A stretch of DNA of 64,000 nucleotides from Aquila chrysaetos chrysaetos (GCF_900496995.4 NC_044027.1:16764743-16828742), one strand, 5' to 3'. Positions 40,200-55,350 are shown, numbered from the stretch's first letter. Numbers and translations are program-made. The notes: generated from the letters alone by a model not told the origin.

Positions 40200-42990
40200 A
40201 CTTCTGTGGAAGCAATGTATTTGTATTATAGCAGCACCCCAGCAATAGACTGGTACATTATTTTGCACAGAATGTAAAATATAAAGCTAAAAGGCACTTT
40301 TTTGTCTTGTGGGCTTGTAACCCAAAGGGCTGAGGACACTCCCTAGGCCATGCTGGCTTTTGGAGAGGTGCATTTCTTCTGACCTTGCTCAGAGAGCACA
40401 GGCTGCTGTTAGCTGGAAAACTTAAAGTTTTGCTGAAGTGGGATTTAATTAGAGGACAAGAACTGTTCCTGTGAATAAATAGTAGCTTTACAAATATAGT
40501 AATGAACTTTCTAATCACTGGGGGTTTTTTGCTTTGCTTAATACTGATAGGAAAGAAGGCAAAATATCTTGGTTTGTGATATTTATTGCTCACAGCTTAG
40601 TTTGATTCACTTGAACCTGAATTTCAAAGCCACATTAAAGTCAAGGGGTGTGAATCCACTCAAATTGAAACCAAATGATAGCTGGCTGGGATCCCTGGGA
40701 AGGAAAACCATGGAGCTATGTGTGCTTCCCACTGAAGCTGATGGGAAAATGATTATACCTTGTCAATGGGAAAACTCCTATTGACTGTTGGTGGCAAAAT
40801 CAGATTTCTAGTCAGCACATATATACAATGCCTGTGCTTGTAAGCTTGTGTGTGAGTGAGGCCCTAAAATAATGAAAACTCATTTGTAGCCTCAGCCTGA
40901 AAGTTGGTGCAGGTTGCTTAGGTCCAGCTGAACCACTGAGGAACAGTGGGTGATACTCATGAAGGGAGGAGACAGTTTTCAGCCTAAACAGCTAAAAAAT
41001 AGTTTGTGATATAACCACAGAATAGTATTCCAAGGACTGGAGGCACCATGCCTTCTTCATTAATTAAAGATAATCCAAAATTATTGTCTCTAATGATTTG
41101 CAGAGAAGAGATTAGCAGCTTTAACATGATGCAGTGATTGAAGTTGAAAAACTCCTTAAGTCCCAGGAAAATGTAAACTGGTGTCCCCTTGCAGTGTCAC
41201 TAAGAGCAAATATCTTTAAGAAAAATTAATGTGTGTAGCTCTGAATTAATGAGGAGGAAGGCTGGGGTGCCCACAACATTGGGGTGTTCTGTAGCTCTGC
41301 TGGTGCTGAGATGCACTTAGAGGATTGGTTTGCTTTCTTCTCAAGTGTGTCTCATGTTCCCAATCAATGGTGAATTAGTTCCAGCTATTGGTGGTAATTG
41401 CCAGCTTCTCCTTGAAGATGAGCTGAGTTTTGCAGACTGCAAAGCTGAGAGTTGCAGCTTTCTTTCCAAATGCTTGTTAGGTGTCTTCATGTGCTTCCAT
41501 TTATGTGCAGGTGAGAAGCCATCATTAATTTGTGCTGCTTGTGACTGCACATTGAGGTGCACTAATGTGGTGTTCACAGTGTGGGTGCACCAATGCAGAA
41601 ATGCTTGGTCTGATCTGTTATTTTTTTTTGTGGTTGACATATGAGGAGTGTCTTCTCTTCACCCAGATCAAAGCAGAAGCTCATCTTGTCTGCTTGGTGG
41701 TTCTCACCCAGCACCCCTTTGCGGACTGCAAGTCAAAGCAGGCTTTGAGGAGGGATGGGGAATAAGATGGGATAAGGGGTTTCTGACCTCTGGAGAGAAC
41801 TCCCAATCCCTGAGACAGCACAGGGAGGTGGCTGGGAGTCTGCTAGAGAACCAGGGAGCTGGGGATGGTGGGATCAGCACTGCTCCCTGCAAAGGATGTC
41901 AGGAAAACTACTAGTGAAAGGAAATAAGGTGACATTACTTGCAGTCTGTCTGACATCATTTGCCAAACAGGCCCTTGAAATGGTGCTAAAAGCCTGGGAA
42001 AATTAATTGAGAAGTTGTGGGGGGAAATGTGAAGCTGGTGGAAAATATGCAGTTTAAAAGCCCTTTCTGCAGTATTGCTAAATAGTGGAAACTGAGCTCT
42101 TGTATCAGGTACAGCTGCTGCTTGTCAGGAGGCCCTGGGGGTGTGGGGCTGCTGTGCCAGTGCCTGGGCTTGCAGCAGGTTTTTTCTGTGCTTGCAGCCG
42201 TTGAATTCCCTGGGGGTCTGCTGGACCCAGTGCCCTGGTGAAGTCCGGACAGGGAACCTGCCCTGCTGGGGTCTGGCCCCCTCCATCCAACTCACTGAAG
42301 TTGGAGGTCTGGCTGTTATTTGGCTTTTTTGTGTGTGTGCAGAACCAGGCTTTGTGCCCAGACCAGGGTGGCCTGTTGTGTGCACTTAGTAGATTGAAGA
42401 AATGCTGAAGAAGTAGGGGTGACACCTGAAATGGGGGTTGTTACTGGTGCAGGACAGCAGGTCCCCCCAGGCTGGGTGGAGGGAAGTGTTATGCCCTGCC
42501 TAGGAGCAGGGAGGGAAGGTGAAAGGAAGGGCTGCTTTTCATCCAAAACCCTACTCAGGATACAGTCTTGCCCTTTGAGCTTCTGTCTTTCTCTGCTTCT
42601 TAATCCCCTGTAAAATGAAAATTGCAGATTTTTGCTGTTTTCACTGGGCTAATGGGTTTTTTTCAGACAAGGACTTTGGGATCAGGTCTTGACTCATGAA
42701 GTGTATCTGAAGTCACACCATGTCAGGCATGGCTCCCCTTACCCAGCTGGGTTCATCCGCTCCCCTGTGATATTCCCTTCCCTCTTGGCTTTATAGATTG
42801 CTTATAGCCTCATGGCTCTTGAGCTCATACTTTCCTATTGAGCAGCTTCACAGTCAATCTTCGTTAACCATTACCAATCTTGCATAGCTTCTTACTCTGA
42901 TTTCATGCTGAAATAATTCTTTAATCTTTTCCAGAATTATATGAGCTTTCTAAAAGTTGTTTGGCATCTCCATACCACAATTTAGGAAAT

Positions 42991-43014
42991 GGCGGGGGGG
43001 GGGGGGGCGGGGGG
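42991..43014 (+). repeat. Interrupted G-run tract
   Basis: GGC followed by 14 G, a single C and 6 G. It is G-quadruplex prone and isolated in CpG-poor DNA. Confidence 0.9.
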
Positions 43015-46000
43015 AGATACAAAAGATGGTTTAGAGAAACTAAACTTTCATCTCAATGCAGCAAACTGTCTCCTAAATGCACATTTGCTGCACAGGAGAC
43101 CAGACTGATGCATTCATTCTGGAGCCAAGACATGGGGATGCTTATTGTGTTGAATGTTATTCATTGTGCTGCTGAATTCAATGGAGCAGAGAGGGCTTAC
43201 ATTTCCCCCAAATCATTTCCTGCCTAGGACAAACCATGTGCCATCACCCTGCTGTAAGGCAGGAGGCACATGTACCTCCTAATTTAAAAAAAAAAAGGAA
43301 AAAGTATGAGCAGGGTTTTGAAAAACCATTTATAATTCCCATCACAGCTTGCATAAGTGTCACCTTGTAGTGTCTAGCCAAGAGAGACAACAGTGTCTGT
43401 AGCTGAGAGGAAAAAACCCCAAACCTACTGGGGCAGCTCCTCGGCTCATGGTGGTGGTTACCAGCCCCATGTGTTCGACAGCTCTGAAGCTGCTGAGAAC
43501 ATGGAGCTGGACCTCTGTTCTCCCAGCGTCAGCTCTTTCCACCATGTGGAGGGGGGCTTTGGGGTGTGTGTCCTCCCTCCCCAGCAAGAGAAACAAGTGA
43601 AAGTGGCTACAACAGTCGCTCTTTAGACCCTGCCAGCTAAATGGAAGAACTAATCAATCTGTCTTGCTCTGCTTGTTTAATGTTCCTCTTCTGCAGAGAA
43701 GTGAGACAGTTACTTACACTTTCCAATATGTTGGGACAGTCTTTTGGCCTCAAAATGCTCCAGAATAATGAAAAAGTCTATTTACAGTAGCAGAAGCTCA
43801 GTCTGTTACCTCCTGGGATTAATTTACTACATTGGGATTTCTGAGAAGACTGTTTTCTGTCTCAAAAATAAGAGTGTCTTGGCAGCACCTGGCTAATGCC
43901 AGGTATTAAGTTTTCGCAAAGGTACCATGTGATTTATTTCTTAAAGATTTGTGGGACCTTTTTTGAGGGGGAAGGGAAAAACCCCTCTGTTCTCCTGTGA
44001 TGGCAAGAATGGCAGGGCTGCTCTTGGACTGCAGATGCATCTGAAGGAGCTGAGCCCCTTGCGAGAGCCCTGCAGCTGGGGCTGGAAGCATTTGCAGAAG
44101 AGAAGGGTCAGGCTGCGGCAGAGCTGCCCGAATCCTCCTTGCCCAAGGGCTACTGGTATTACCAGCCTAATGGTGAAGGTCTCGATCCAGTTGCATGCAG
44201 CAGGCAAATGCAGCCCCAGCCCTAGGCCCGCAGCCAGCGTAGCCACAGCAATCCCCTTGCTTTGCTTGGCTTGATGGCTGGCCAACCTTTCTGGGAGCCA
44301 GGTTTGGCCCAGCAGCTCCTGGGCCACTCTCCTTGGTTTGAAATCACCATTTCGATTTACAGCTTTGGAAGCTGCTTGGTTTTTCAGACTGCCCCTCGGA
44401 GCTGGGAACGTGAGGTTTTGCAGGGCTGGTTGCTCCTGCAAAATTTTCTGCTGTTTGCAGTCCTGCGCATCTGGGTGTGCAGAAGTGCAGCTGCCACTAG
44501 CGTTGCTGGGAAAGCTGGTTTAGGAGCAGCAGGTCCCTGCAAGGTGCACTTGTGCCATGGGGGGTGTTGGAAGCATCCCAGGAGGTGGCGGAGCCGTTCC
44601 GTGTTGGGGTGGTTGGATACCGGGCAATACCAGGTGTATTAGGGATAGGTTTTGCACAGTGTTGTCTCATGTTTTGGTGGGTAAGTGGAGAGCACTGTGA
44701 ACACCAGACGCATCCTGTTATCTGGGACTGGCTAAATCTGTCCCTTTTGGAAGCTGCTGTGTTTATTACAGTTATTGTTTTGCTTTGCTGTTATTTTGCT
44801 TTGGAGAAGTACTAGGGGAGGTTCTGGCACTTGGTACATATACATGCTCAGTGTTGCATTGAACTGTGATCTTTGCTGCTCTGATCTGTGGGATATATTT
44901 ATTTCTTCTGCAAACTGGTGTCTGGAGCAGTGCTGTAAGGGAGGGCTGTTCTCCACTGGCAGTGGTGAGGGAGCACTACCCGCTGCTCATCCCACGCTCG
45001 CTGCAGTGGCCTCAGAAAGCTGCAGCACAGCCCAAGCATGGCAACTTTTCCTATCATAGGTCCATTCCCACTACAGAATATTGTAGTTTGTTTGTTTGCC
45101 CACATGAAAAATGAGCAAACCCAACCAACAGCTAAACTGAAAGGAGTACAGAAGAAATGTGTGTTTTAGTCTCTTCCTGCATTCCTCTTGCCCTGGGTGC
45201 AGACTATGGCCTTTCCCATCCTCAGCTCCCTGGCTTCTTCCCTCCCCGCTTGCCGCTGCCTCCACACGCATGCAATTTTGCTGGTGGATTTACATTCTTT
45301 GAGTCGAAATTGGACTCGGAGCTCCTGCTGCAGCTTTGATTCACAAAACTCCAGGCTCATGTCGCTGGAGGCAGTTAAGAAAACAAAAGCACAGAAGAAA
45401 TGAAAAAGCCAGCTGTGTAGTGTAGTAGAAGTGCTGGGAGTTTGCTATTCCAGGTCACAACTGGGATTTCACTTCTGTATTGTGATGGCAGTTGTGGTAC
45501 AACAGTCCCTGGGCTACCCAAAGTGGTTACGGGTTTCTTCATTGCAGCCTATAGATCCTAGAGGAAGACAGCTGATTTTCCATTACTGAGAAACTCTCTG
45601 GATCCCAGAGGGTCCCTGAACTTAATTATTCTGAAGGCTGACCAGCTCATAAATTTCACATTTCATTAAATTGGTTGCTCTTGTTTAAAAACAACATCCC
45701 AGCTGTTCCCGGTGTCCATCTCGGGTCTAACAAGGGGAAAAAGTAAGGTTTGTCCAACAGTCTCAAGGACTGTAGCTTTTTCCATATGATATCTTATGTG
45801 TTGAAGGGCTGGTAGACTCATTATGATGTCTTCTAGCTGCAAGATGTGTTTGGCAAGAAGAAATCCCTTCTTCTCTTCTTGCATCAAAAGAAAGCCATGG
45901 TATGTATGAGAAATGCAAATAGCTTGGCTAATTTTGGAAGTCAGCAGCTAAGATTATGGCCTGTATCCCACAGAGTGGGATTGAGCCTTGGCCCTGGTTC

Positions 46001-49000
46001 TTCACGCTGTGTGTATTGTCAGCTGTAACTGCGCTGTTGTCAAACCTCTGGACAGACTAAGTGACGAATGTAGTAAAGCCAGAAGTAATTCAGCTCTTAG
46101 GAGGAGGCCAATATACTGTGCTCTTCTTTTTCTTGCAAGAGATTTATTTTCAGTTAACCTTACTAAATATCCTGAAAATGTTCATGTTTAACTCTTCCCT
46201 GGATGTAAAAAAGAAATACTTACATTGCTCACGTGTGCATGCACGTTTGTGCGTGCTACCTGTTCACTAGGAGCAATATAACTTGAATTTCCAAATTTAC
46301 ATGCAGGATTCAAGGAGGCTCAGGAGAAAAACATTTGCAATGGCACTTTTCTCTTCTGTCCACCTTTCCCTGAAGTGTAGCAGTAGTCTTTTCTGCTACC
46401 TCTGACTACCAAGACTTTCCATACTAGTTCCAGTATATGCAGGTAAATAACACTGAGCTGGAAATAGAAGATTGCAGTGTAATGAGGCAAAACCATGACA
46501 CAGTGGCAAGAAAGCTTCATTTATTTCAAGATCTGTGGTAATAATAGTTGGCGTGGTTTTTTTATACCACTGGCACAGATGTGCTTATGAACTGGTGACT
46601 CCTCCAAAGTACATGCTGGAAATAGTTCCCTCCAAGGCCCCCAAAAGCTGTTGCAGTCACTGTGGCAGCTGGACCTGGGAAAGGGGGGGTTGTGATGCTG
46701 GAGCAATGCTTCTTGCTCTCTGGAAGAAACAAATGAGGAGTGCCCCAGAGGGACGGTGTGTCTAGAAAGGGCCATTTGACAGCCTCTGAGCAGTGTTTTG
46801 GCAGGGATGCTCACAGAATTATCAAAAGCCATAGTAAGATGAAGTTTTGCAGCCCCTCTTTTTTTTCTAACAAAGCCCATAGATTATCTCCTCTTCATAT
46901 TACTGTGCTTTAAAAGAGATCGGAGTGACGGCTACAGAGAGCAGCTCTTTTCCTCATCCCCAGGGCTATTGAAGCTAATGCAGCATTTGGGAAACAACGG
47001 AGCTCCTGTTTAAACTAATAATGTTAACTCCATGTCATAGCATAGCCAGCAAGGGGATGAATAACCCTGTACAGTTAATTGCCATTTGGCTTAAGCACAA
47101 TGATGAAAACATGCTGTTTATATTGTATGACTTTTACTGTGCAGGAGAAATGATAGTGGTGCTTGGTCCTGGGGCAGGGTGTTGATAGCTGGAGCCTTGC
47201 AAGGGAAGGGGAGAGGTCCCTGCTGGGAGGAGAGCCCCGAGGAGAGGGTTGTGATGGCCACAATGGCTCAAGTGCTCCTGTTTGCACACCCTGCTTCCAA
47301 CTGGACTGCCTGCAAGGTTGTAAATCAATGAAAGGGAGAAACTCTTCTGTGCTGCGTGGACATGTAGTGCTTCCACCTCTGGGTAGCTCTCCCAGAGGCA
47401 ATGTTTGCAGAGTGCCTGGGTTCATCATTCAGCTGCCTTCTACTCTTCAGCAGTTTCTCTTAGTGCCGGTGCTCTCATTGCACACCACTTTTTTCAGACT
47501 TGCTGGGATAAAATCTGCAAATAATCTGCCCCTGGGGTTTTGTGCAAATGGCCCAAACTTCACCCCAAACTCGCTCTTGATTCTTGCGATGATGCTGCCG
47601 CTCTTGTGGAAAACGCTGATTCTGGTCTGCTGTATGCGTAATTCTTGGCAAAGTTCAGTTTTGTGCAAAAATTGCCATTTTTGTCTCGCTTTGGGAGGAT
47701 CTGCTTGTGAATTGACTTCAGTTACACTGAATTGACATTTTTAGCAGCAAATGTTGATCTCAATCCTGCTATTAAATGGTACTTGTGCTGCCACATGGTG
47801 AACATCTGTAGTGAACTGAGATGATCGGTGTCTCTGAAGGCCAAACTGTATATTGCAAGATATTATTCCTTCTGTGTTCATGGGACTTCAGTAAATGAAA
47901 AGCCAGAGCAGGATGATAAGGAAGACATGTATACAGCTTATCGGACTTCATGTATCAGACGCTGCAGCACTCAGAGGAGAAGTTGCAGCTGGCAGTAAAT
48001 AAAACAGCCACCAGCCAGATTTTTTTTTGTCATGTCCCGTGGGGATAATGTTGCATGCAATAGAACGAACCACAGGAAGCAAATGTAGCGAAGTGAGTCA
48101 CTGTTGGGGTCGGGGGATTGCTCTTGGACTTTCAGACAGTACCCTTGGGAGGCTGGCATCTCCTCCTGTGCCTGAGAGAGTTTGGACTGTAGCAAGAGCA
48201 GCAACTGGGCTTGTCTGGCTTTATTTACATCATGGGGATTTGTGTGGGGGATAATGATTTTACAGTGGACTCTAGACTGATATTTTCATAAATGTGTTTC
48301 CAGCCTGTCTGAGGAATTTGCTCAGTCCATGCTTAAACTACAGACTTGAGGAATACAGACATTCAGAGGTATTCAGTTATTCATTTGGGGATGCAAAAAT
48401 GCAGGTGCTGAAGAGGTCAGCATATAGCTTTATTGGGAAATGATTGAACCAGCACATCTGTGATGTTCCTAGCATTAGGATACAGTTCAGCTACTATACA
48501 ATATGCCAAAACCCCTAAACTTTAAATGTGACCAAACAGCTTTCAGTATGGGGAGTACGACACTACACATGCACCCATGACCAACACTCCTGTACTCCAG
48601 AATTAGTACTGAACCAAACGACAGCTCTTCGTACCTGAAAAGAGCTGCTTTTGATTTTATTCCTTCATTCTGCCTTGGACTAGATCAAGTGAAAAGTCAC
48701 AGGTGAAAGATTTACAGGATATTTTTCAGAGCTGTCTGAGAATAATTTGGATATGTTTGCTTCCGTAGCAGCTTGCAAGCTCTGCTTCTCTGGGACTAAA
48801 CCTTGTGGAAACTTATTTATCTTCTGCAGCTGGGAAGGAGAAGGCCAGATTTAAATCTGTGCTCCAAATCAGGTAGAGAGTACTAGATCTCAAGATATCC
48901 AACATTCAATGTTTTTCTCAAAAGAGTTTTGTGGCCAGTGCAGGGACTGCTGTTGAACTTCAGTGGCTGATTCACCAAAGAGTCAGTAGAGGAGCTGGGA

Positions 49001-52000
49001 AACACTTTAGGCTTCTTCCCCATGCCAGTGACTCAATCAAAAGGCTCTTTCCTTTGGCTCTTATGGTGAGCTACCAGTTCGGGCAGGAGCTATGCACATC
49101 TTGCTGCTGGAAGTCCTCAGCCTGGTCCCTGCTGATGTCTCTTGGTATCTTAAAGGCTAGACTGCTTCCTGCTGTGCTAAGACAAATTAGCAGAGGATGT
49201 GGGAGAGAACTGGCTGGTTGGTGTGCCTGCCTCTGCTGCAAAGGCATTTCATTAGGAGCATGCAACTTGCTTTAGTGGGACAGGTGCTGTTCCCGCAGGC
49301 TGCTCCGTGCTTCCTTTCCTTGTCTCCTGCGAACCTGATTTCCTCCACTTGCACATCTGCTTTCCACATTTGCTGCCTCCTGCTCCAGGAAGGGTCTGAC
49401 AGAGCTGGAGAGATCCCAGCTCCCTTCCACCATCCATTGGGGCCCACCCAGCCAAGATCCTCCAGTGCTGATGGGTGGGAAATGAGGACTGCATTGCCTG
49501 CTGCTAAAAGCCTTAAATGTGCAGGGAGGGATGGTGAAGCCAGCATGCAGGAATGCAGTTCTGGCTTTCCATGAATGACTGTCCTTATTCAGATCCCAGG
49601 CCCCAGCATCTGGGCCTTTTTGCATGAAAAAAATCAATGAAGTCAAAGAAGTTCATAGGGCAAGAGGACTGCTTTTGCTGTAAGTAGTTCTGCTGACATA
49701 CTTGGGTGTAACTAAGCAGAGGTCAGGCACAGGGTCTTTAAGAGGAGAGTTAATTTTTTAAGTTACTTTTTGAGAGTTTTAGTGTTGGACTAACCCTTTG
49801 CTTTGTAATCACAATTTTTTCATTGGGTGCCTCTGGTGTATCAGATTGTAGATCATCCTGGATTGCTCAGAGAGAAAGAGCAGCTTGCAAACTTCACTAT
49901 GGAGCTGTTCTGTGAACCTTGCAATTTCCAGTGGCATGTAAAAAAAAAAAATCAGTGTAGAAAAGCAGCAAGTGTTTTGGGTGTTTAATCAAACAGCAAA
50001 TGTTCTGCAAGTCACTTATTGCTAATCAGGGGCAGGCAAAACTGTTGTGATGAAAAGTGAAGTTATTTGGAAGTTGGAGTGCCCTTGTAATTGAATGCAA
50101 CTTAGAAAATGGCTTGGTTTAATCATTTTTCTTCAGGAATTGAGCACATCTTTTCCAATTATAAAAAGCTTGCTTACATGTAACAGTAAGGCATTTGGAG
50201 TAGAAGCTATTTTACTTCAGTGGTGCAGCATGGGTGTAATGAATGCAAGGATGGGCATAGCTCTAAGGGTTTCCCTTAGTTATTAGTGTTGGAAGCATTG
50301 ACAGGGAAAAAAATGTGGTATATGAGACCCTGCATCTCGAGGATCCGGGTTTGCAATACCTGCTTGTTAAAAGTTGGCATGACCTGCCGTAACTCTTTGT
50401 GTGGCCATTTATTCCAAAGGACTGGACTTTTGCAAGGCTGCCCTGAAATCAATGGGACACAGGAGGGTCTTAAGGACAGGTTAGCATTTGTATTTGTGGC
50501 CTTTCCAACATTATAGAGCCTAAACTAGTATTAGTTTCCTCCCAATATCTTTAAATGCCAAAGGAAATAACCTTCTGCTAAGCCTCTTTTCCCTGTTGAG
50601 GGGAAAATGCGATCCCAGAGGTGTTAGATATGCAAAAAAAAAATCAAATGGGAGGAACAATTTTATGACATAATGTCAGTGATGTAACTTGCCAGTCCAA
50701 ACTTGGCTGGCATATTGATGCAGTAAGCTGTATCCGCTGGGTAAGCAAATGGTGTCACTCTCTTCCCAGATCCCGAACAACCTCCTCAATGTGTAGGCAG
50801 CAGCTGCTGATCCTCATGGAACAAACATGTCCCCTTCCAACATGAGACAACACAAGGCTCTTTGATTCCTGCTAATTGCCTTTCAGTGTTTGTGGCCCAA
50901 TTGTACAGTTTCTGCAGAAGTTCAGCAATTTTGGTTGCTGGCTTCCTCTCCTTGCTGACCTACAAATACCAGTTTTCAGGGAAAGATTTATGAGCAGCAT
51001 GAAATTACCATCTTGTAAAAGCACAAATCACAGCTATAAATAGGGGTCTGGAATATGCACAGAAACCCCGAGGGAATAGTGACTCTTGCTTTGTCTGTGC
51101 AGGACAGCCCTGCTAATGCAGGTTGAGGAGGAGCCCAGTGCTTTGACTCTTGTAAACTGGCAGAGCGCCAGCCAACCTTCCCCTAATCCATATCCTCGCA
51201 AGGATGGGAATAACATCTGGCCAGACTGACAGTAGTCAGGCTTTATAGTAACTGAGAGCTCTGAAAACTGAACCTTCTCAAGCCTTGTATGCATTTATCT
51301 TCCTTTCCAGAACATTAGTAGGCAGAGTTTGTTTTTGGTGAGTTATTTAGCAGAAAGAGGGATTAGACCTTGGGCTAGCATTGATTAACCCCTGCATGTT
51401 GAGTTGTTTAACAGCATAATGGATTAGTCATGTTTGCTGGTGACCTTTTGTCAATTGAATCCTTCATCTGCAGGCTCTTCTGTCTTTTTAAATACACAGA
51501 CCCTTACAAGTGGAATCTATGCTAAAATGTCCCTGAAGTGAATAGCTGGCTTAGCAGACCACAGGACTGGGGTAAATAGTCCCAGAATTTCTGATCTTAG
51601 ATTTGACATTGCATGAGTTAAGTCACAGAAGCCCCACTTCTGCAGCTGGCTACATGGCACTGCCCATAGAGTTGATTAGTAAGTGTTTGAAGTCCTGCAT
51701 GAAAGCTGTGTATGAGCTGGAAATAAATTGTTATCTGAATGGAAGAGGATTTCTGGAAAAGGACTGAATTTTCTGTGGGTCTTGGGGAAGATTGTAGAAG
51801 GAGACTCCAGTTAGCAATAAGATTTAATGTCACCCTGGAAATTAAATCACAGTTGTGTTTGGTGATTAAGTAGTTGACTTTCATTTAAAGGAAGGCATGG
51901 GGGTAGAGATGCTGTGAGCAGAAATGTGTGAAGCTTCATTGCCTTTGATGGAGCTATGTCAATTTAAATCAGCTGAGCATCCAATTGGGATAATATATTT

Positions 52001-55000
52001 CTGCTGCTGAAGCCAAGGACCAAGGGGAGGAAAAACTGCTCAATGGGACCAAACATGACACCAAGAAAAGCATCTTAAACTGCAAGAAGGCACTGATAGC
52101 AACTTAAGGGCTGCCAGAAAGGTATAAAGGGCCCTTACATAAATCAGCCTTGGACCCAATAGAATGTCTGAGGTGAGGGTGTCTCCTCAGATCTTCCATT
52201 CTCTCAGCAGTGCCACGAGGAAGCTGTTATACTTGACTTTTCAAGCAAAATACCTTCCCACTGCAGCCTGGAGTTCTTTCTGGGCTCACTTTGCTGTAGT
52301 ACAAGTCAGGTCACAAAGTTTGTTTGCTTTGCTAAAAAAGATACTCTAGTTCAAACAAGACTTAATTCATTGAAGCCCCATGGCCTCTGTGAAATGTGAG
52401 CCCCTCTGGCCTCATGATTTATGAATACAAAGCCATGGGGAAGCCTTGCCAGAGGAAAACAAGCTGTATGATAAGTAAATAAAAGGCACTGGTGCAGCAA
52501 AGAGTTAAAGGCACCCATAAATGTGAAAGCTGTGCAGCTGGGAGGTGTGATGAGCTGTCAGGTGCTCTGCACTCCCAGAGAGGCTTTGCTTTGTGGAAAG
52601 GGAGCTGCTGAGGATAGTTTGGAGTAGGTGCCCTTGCTTTAGTACAGGGCTTGGGACTAAGGTCTCCTGTAGCCCTGTGCCTTTGATATGTACAAATCTG
52701 AATAGAATTGAAAAGAGAATAAATCCATAGCAGCATTGTGAAGCTGTGTTTTGTGGTGGTCACAGGTGGAAGGGACTGAGCTAGGTGAGCAGCCATCAGG
52801 GCTGGGTCCTAGGGAAGGGGCAGGACCCAGCTGAGTCTTCCAGGCTCTCTCCCAGCCCTCCTGTCTCAGATGCACTGCCAAATTCCTATTGTTGTGATCA
52901 CCAGTGGTAGGAAAAATGTACATCTGGTCCCAATCAGGACCACATGAATCTCTATGCCAACTTAATCTCCCCCAAATGTTAATTATGCAGATATCTATTT
53001 CTTAATGTTTAGGAGTTGTCTGTATGTATTGGATGTCTGGGGGTTTCTTTGTATGTGTCTGCAGAACCCCAAATAAGCACAGTGCTGCTTCCCAGGGCTA
53101 ATAAAACCGCAAGGAGTGACAAAGTTGTAGCTGTGATTGCACTCGAGCATAGCAATGCAGCAAACTCTTTTAACCCAAGATAGTTGCAACCTACAGGGCA
53201 AGTATAAGTGCTCCTAGAGATCTCCCCATGCTCTGGGCAGGGGGCCGCAGGCAAAAAGATATGTAAGCCCATGGTATATATATATACACATAGCTAGGTA
53301 GCTTACGTTTTCTGAAAGGTATGGTTTAGTTGCAATTCAAAGATAGGAAGCACAGCAGACCATGTTCTGTCTGCTACCAGTTCCCTGACACAGTTGCTTT
53401 TTAATGACTTGGCAAAGAACAATTAGAGATTTTTTTTTTCTGGATCGGATCCTCAAAGGGATGTGGAATGCTGGTGGAGTATTTTGCATTGCTGATCTTG
53501 AAGATAAGTGTGGCCAAAACTCCTTGGACTTCCTCAAAGGTGTGTGAGAAATGTAAAAATAAATTTAAAAAACCCAAAATATGTAAACAGGAGGCTTTCA
53601 GATACTGCTTATGTTTGGAATGGAACTGGGAAGAAAACCAGGTCTGTATTTAAAAAATAATTAAGTAAGACACCCTGTAAGAAGTGACCAACCAACCTGC
53701 AGTTTCAAATAGCTATAAAACAGCTACTGGTAACCATTTCAGAAGACTAGATGCTACAGAAAGACACCAGCACTAGAGGTATTGTCCCCCAAGCAGTAGT
53801 TGAGCATCTGTTGTAGAAATATGGTGGATATGTGGGTGCTGCATCCTGGAAACCCAGCTGAAATAAGCAGCTGAGAGGCTGGAGCATGAACCAGGGCTAG
53901 CAGGCGGTGGGGGTGTTCTAGGGTGGTATATCGGTGCTTAATCTGGATGTACTAGTGCTGTGTCTCTATTTAAAAATGTTAATGATCTGGCACCTTGTTC
54001 TGGCCAAGGTCTGTGCCTTTGGCTGTGCTGTCTGGCTCACCCCGGAGGTCCCCAAACTGGAAAACTCATCAGTGGGGAGAGCAGGGAGTAAGTTACTGTG
54101 GGGACTTGTGGAAAGGTGCTGATGCGTCTGAGAAGGTGACTTACTGGAAACACTGAACAGAAGTAAAAATTAGTCATATTAGAGACCACTCGGTAGCTGG
54201 ATTGGATTCCTCGAGTGATTCATCCACAAAAATGACTGCTTTGCCTGACATTTTATTTCCCCTCTCTATTTAGAAAGTAGCTTAGACTTACTAAGACTGT
54301 TGCCTGTTGTCTGAATTGCTTTTTGATAGCTGGGTGGTGCACATAGCATCCTTGTATTCTCATAATTTCTAAACCACTACTTCAACAAGGGGGGGAAAAG
54401 ACGACAAAATGATGGGTTTTGTCACTCCAGAAGCCCTCGGTGGAATGAACCTGTAATCTTGTGAAATCAAAGGGGAATCCATGGAATGTGCCATTTTTGG
54501 TATAGTTAATGTAACAAAATTATAAATGGAAATAGCTGCCTGGAAATTGTGTTACATGGTTAATTGACAGAAATATTAGAGAAGGGAAAAAGTGGATGAA
54601 AATTGCTTGGTAAAAAATCTGTAGGCTTTAAATGGCTCTATTTCTTTTTTGAGGAAGGACTAGAAGATGAAAGGATCATCAGCTGATACAGCCAAAATGT
54701 ACTGGGATACTTCAATCTGTTACTAGACCTGGATAGAATAATTCATAAATGATGGTAGTTTGGGTGTGCTTGAACATATGCAGAACATGCAAATTTCTGT
54801 ATTGTTACTGCTTATAGGGATGAAAAACCACTTGTGACGCTTTTTTTTGCCAGCTTGTGTGTGGAAAACCTAGCAGATTACATTCCTTGTCCTGAAGAGC
54901 CTACTATGGTGAACAGGGAAGACAGGCAGAAGGGCTGCTAGGATGTCTTATACATGCCAGCGAAGGCAGGAGAACGCTGTAACCCCCTTGCTCAGTGGTG

Positions 55001-55079
55001 GGAGCAGGAGCCATGAGGCTGTCTTAGTGCTATGAGCCCACTTTGTTGTGAAATTCACCTAAATTTTTTTCAAGATTAC

Positions 55080-55350
55080 TGACCTGCAGAAACCATCAGT
55101 GGAAAAGATTTCTCTGGTCATCCAACCCACTCTCATGCCAGGGCAGGATTGTTCCTAACAGTGTACAGGTTTGTCCAGACTGATTTGATATGACTCAGGC
55201 AATGGGATTTTTCACCACTTCCTTTGGGAAGTCTAACAGATCTTCCATAGCTGAGGAGATCTTAATGTAAGGATTTTTTCCCTGACATCTTAGTCTGAAT
55301 TTTGTGCTATTTAGTTTCCATCCAGTAATCCCATGCATGCCCTTAACAAT
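55080..55350 (-). mobile_element. Old CR1-type LINE fragment
   Basis: On the plus strand the order is ggaaaagatttctctggtca, ccaacccactctcatgccag, accacttcctttgggaagtc, ttttttccctgacatcttag, tgaattttgtgctattt and tttccatccag. This follows the reverse complement of the CR1 3' part ('...ggtcatctagtccaacc ... ccacttccctgggcagcctg ... tttttcctaatatcc'). It is strongly diverged. No intact coding region and no 3' octamer end are visible. Confidence 0.6.

Noticed and set aside
47163..47735. 190-codon plus-strand frame
   Set aside because: Low complexity of residues is absent but no domain is visible, and the T/G-rich composition explains the lack of stops.
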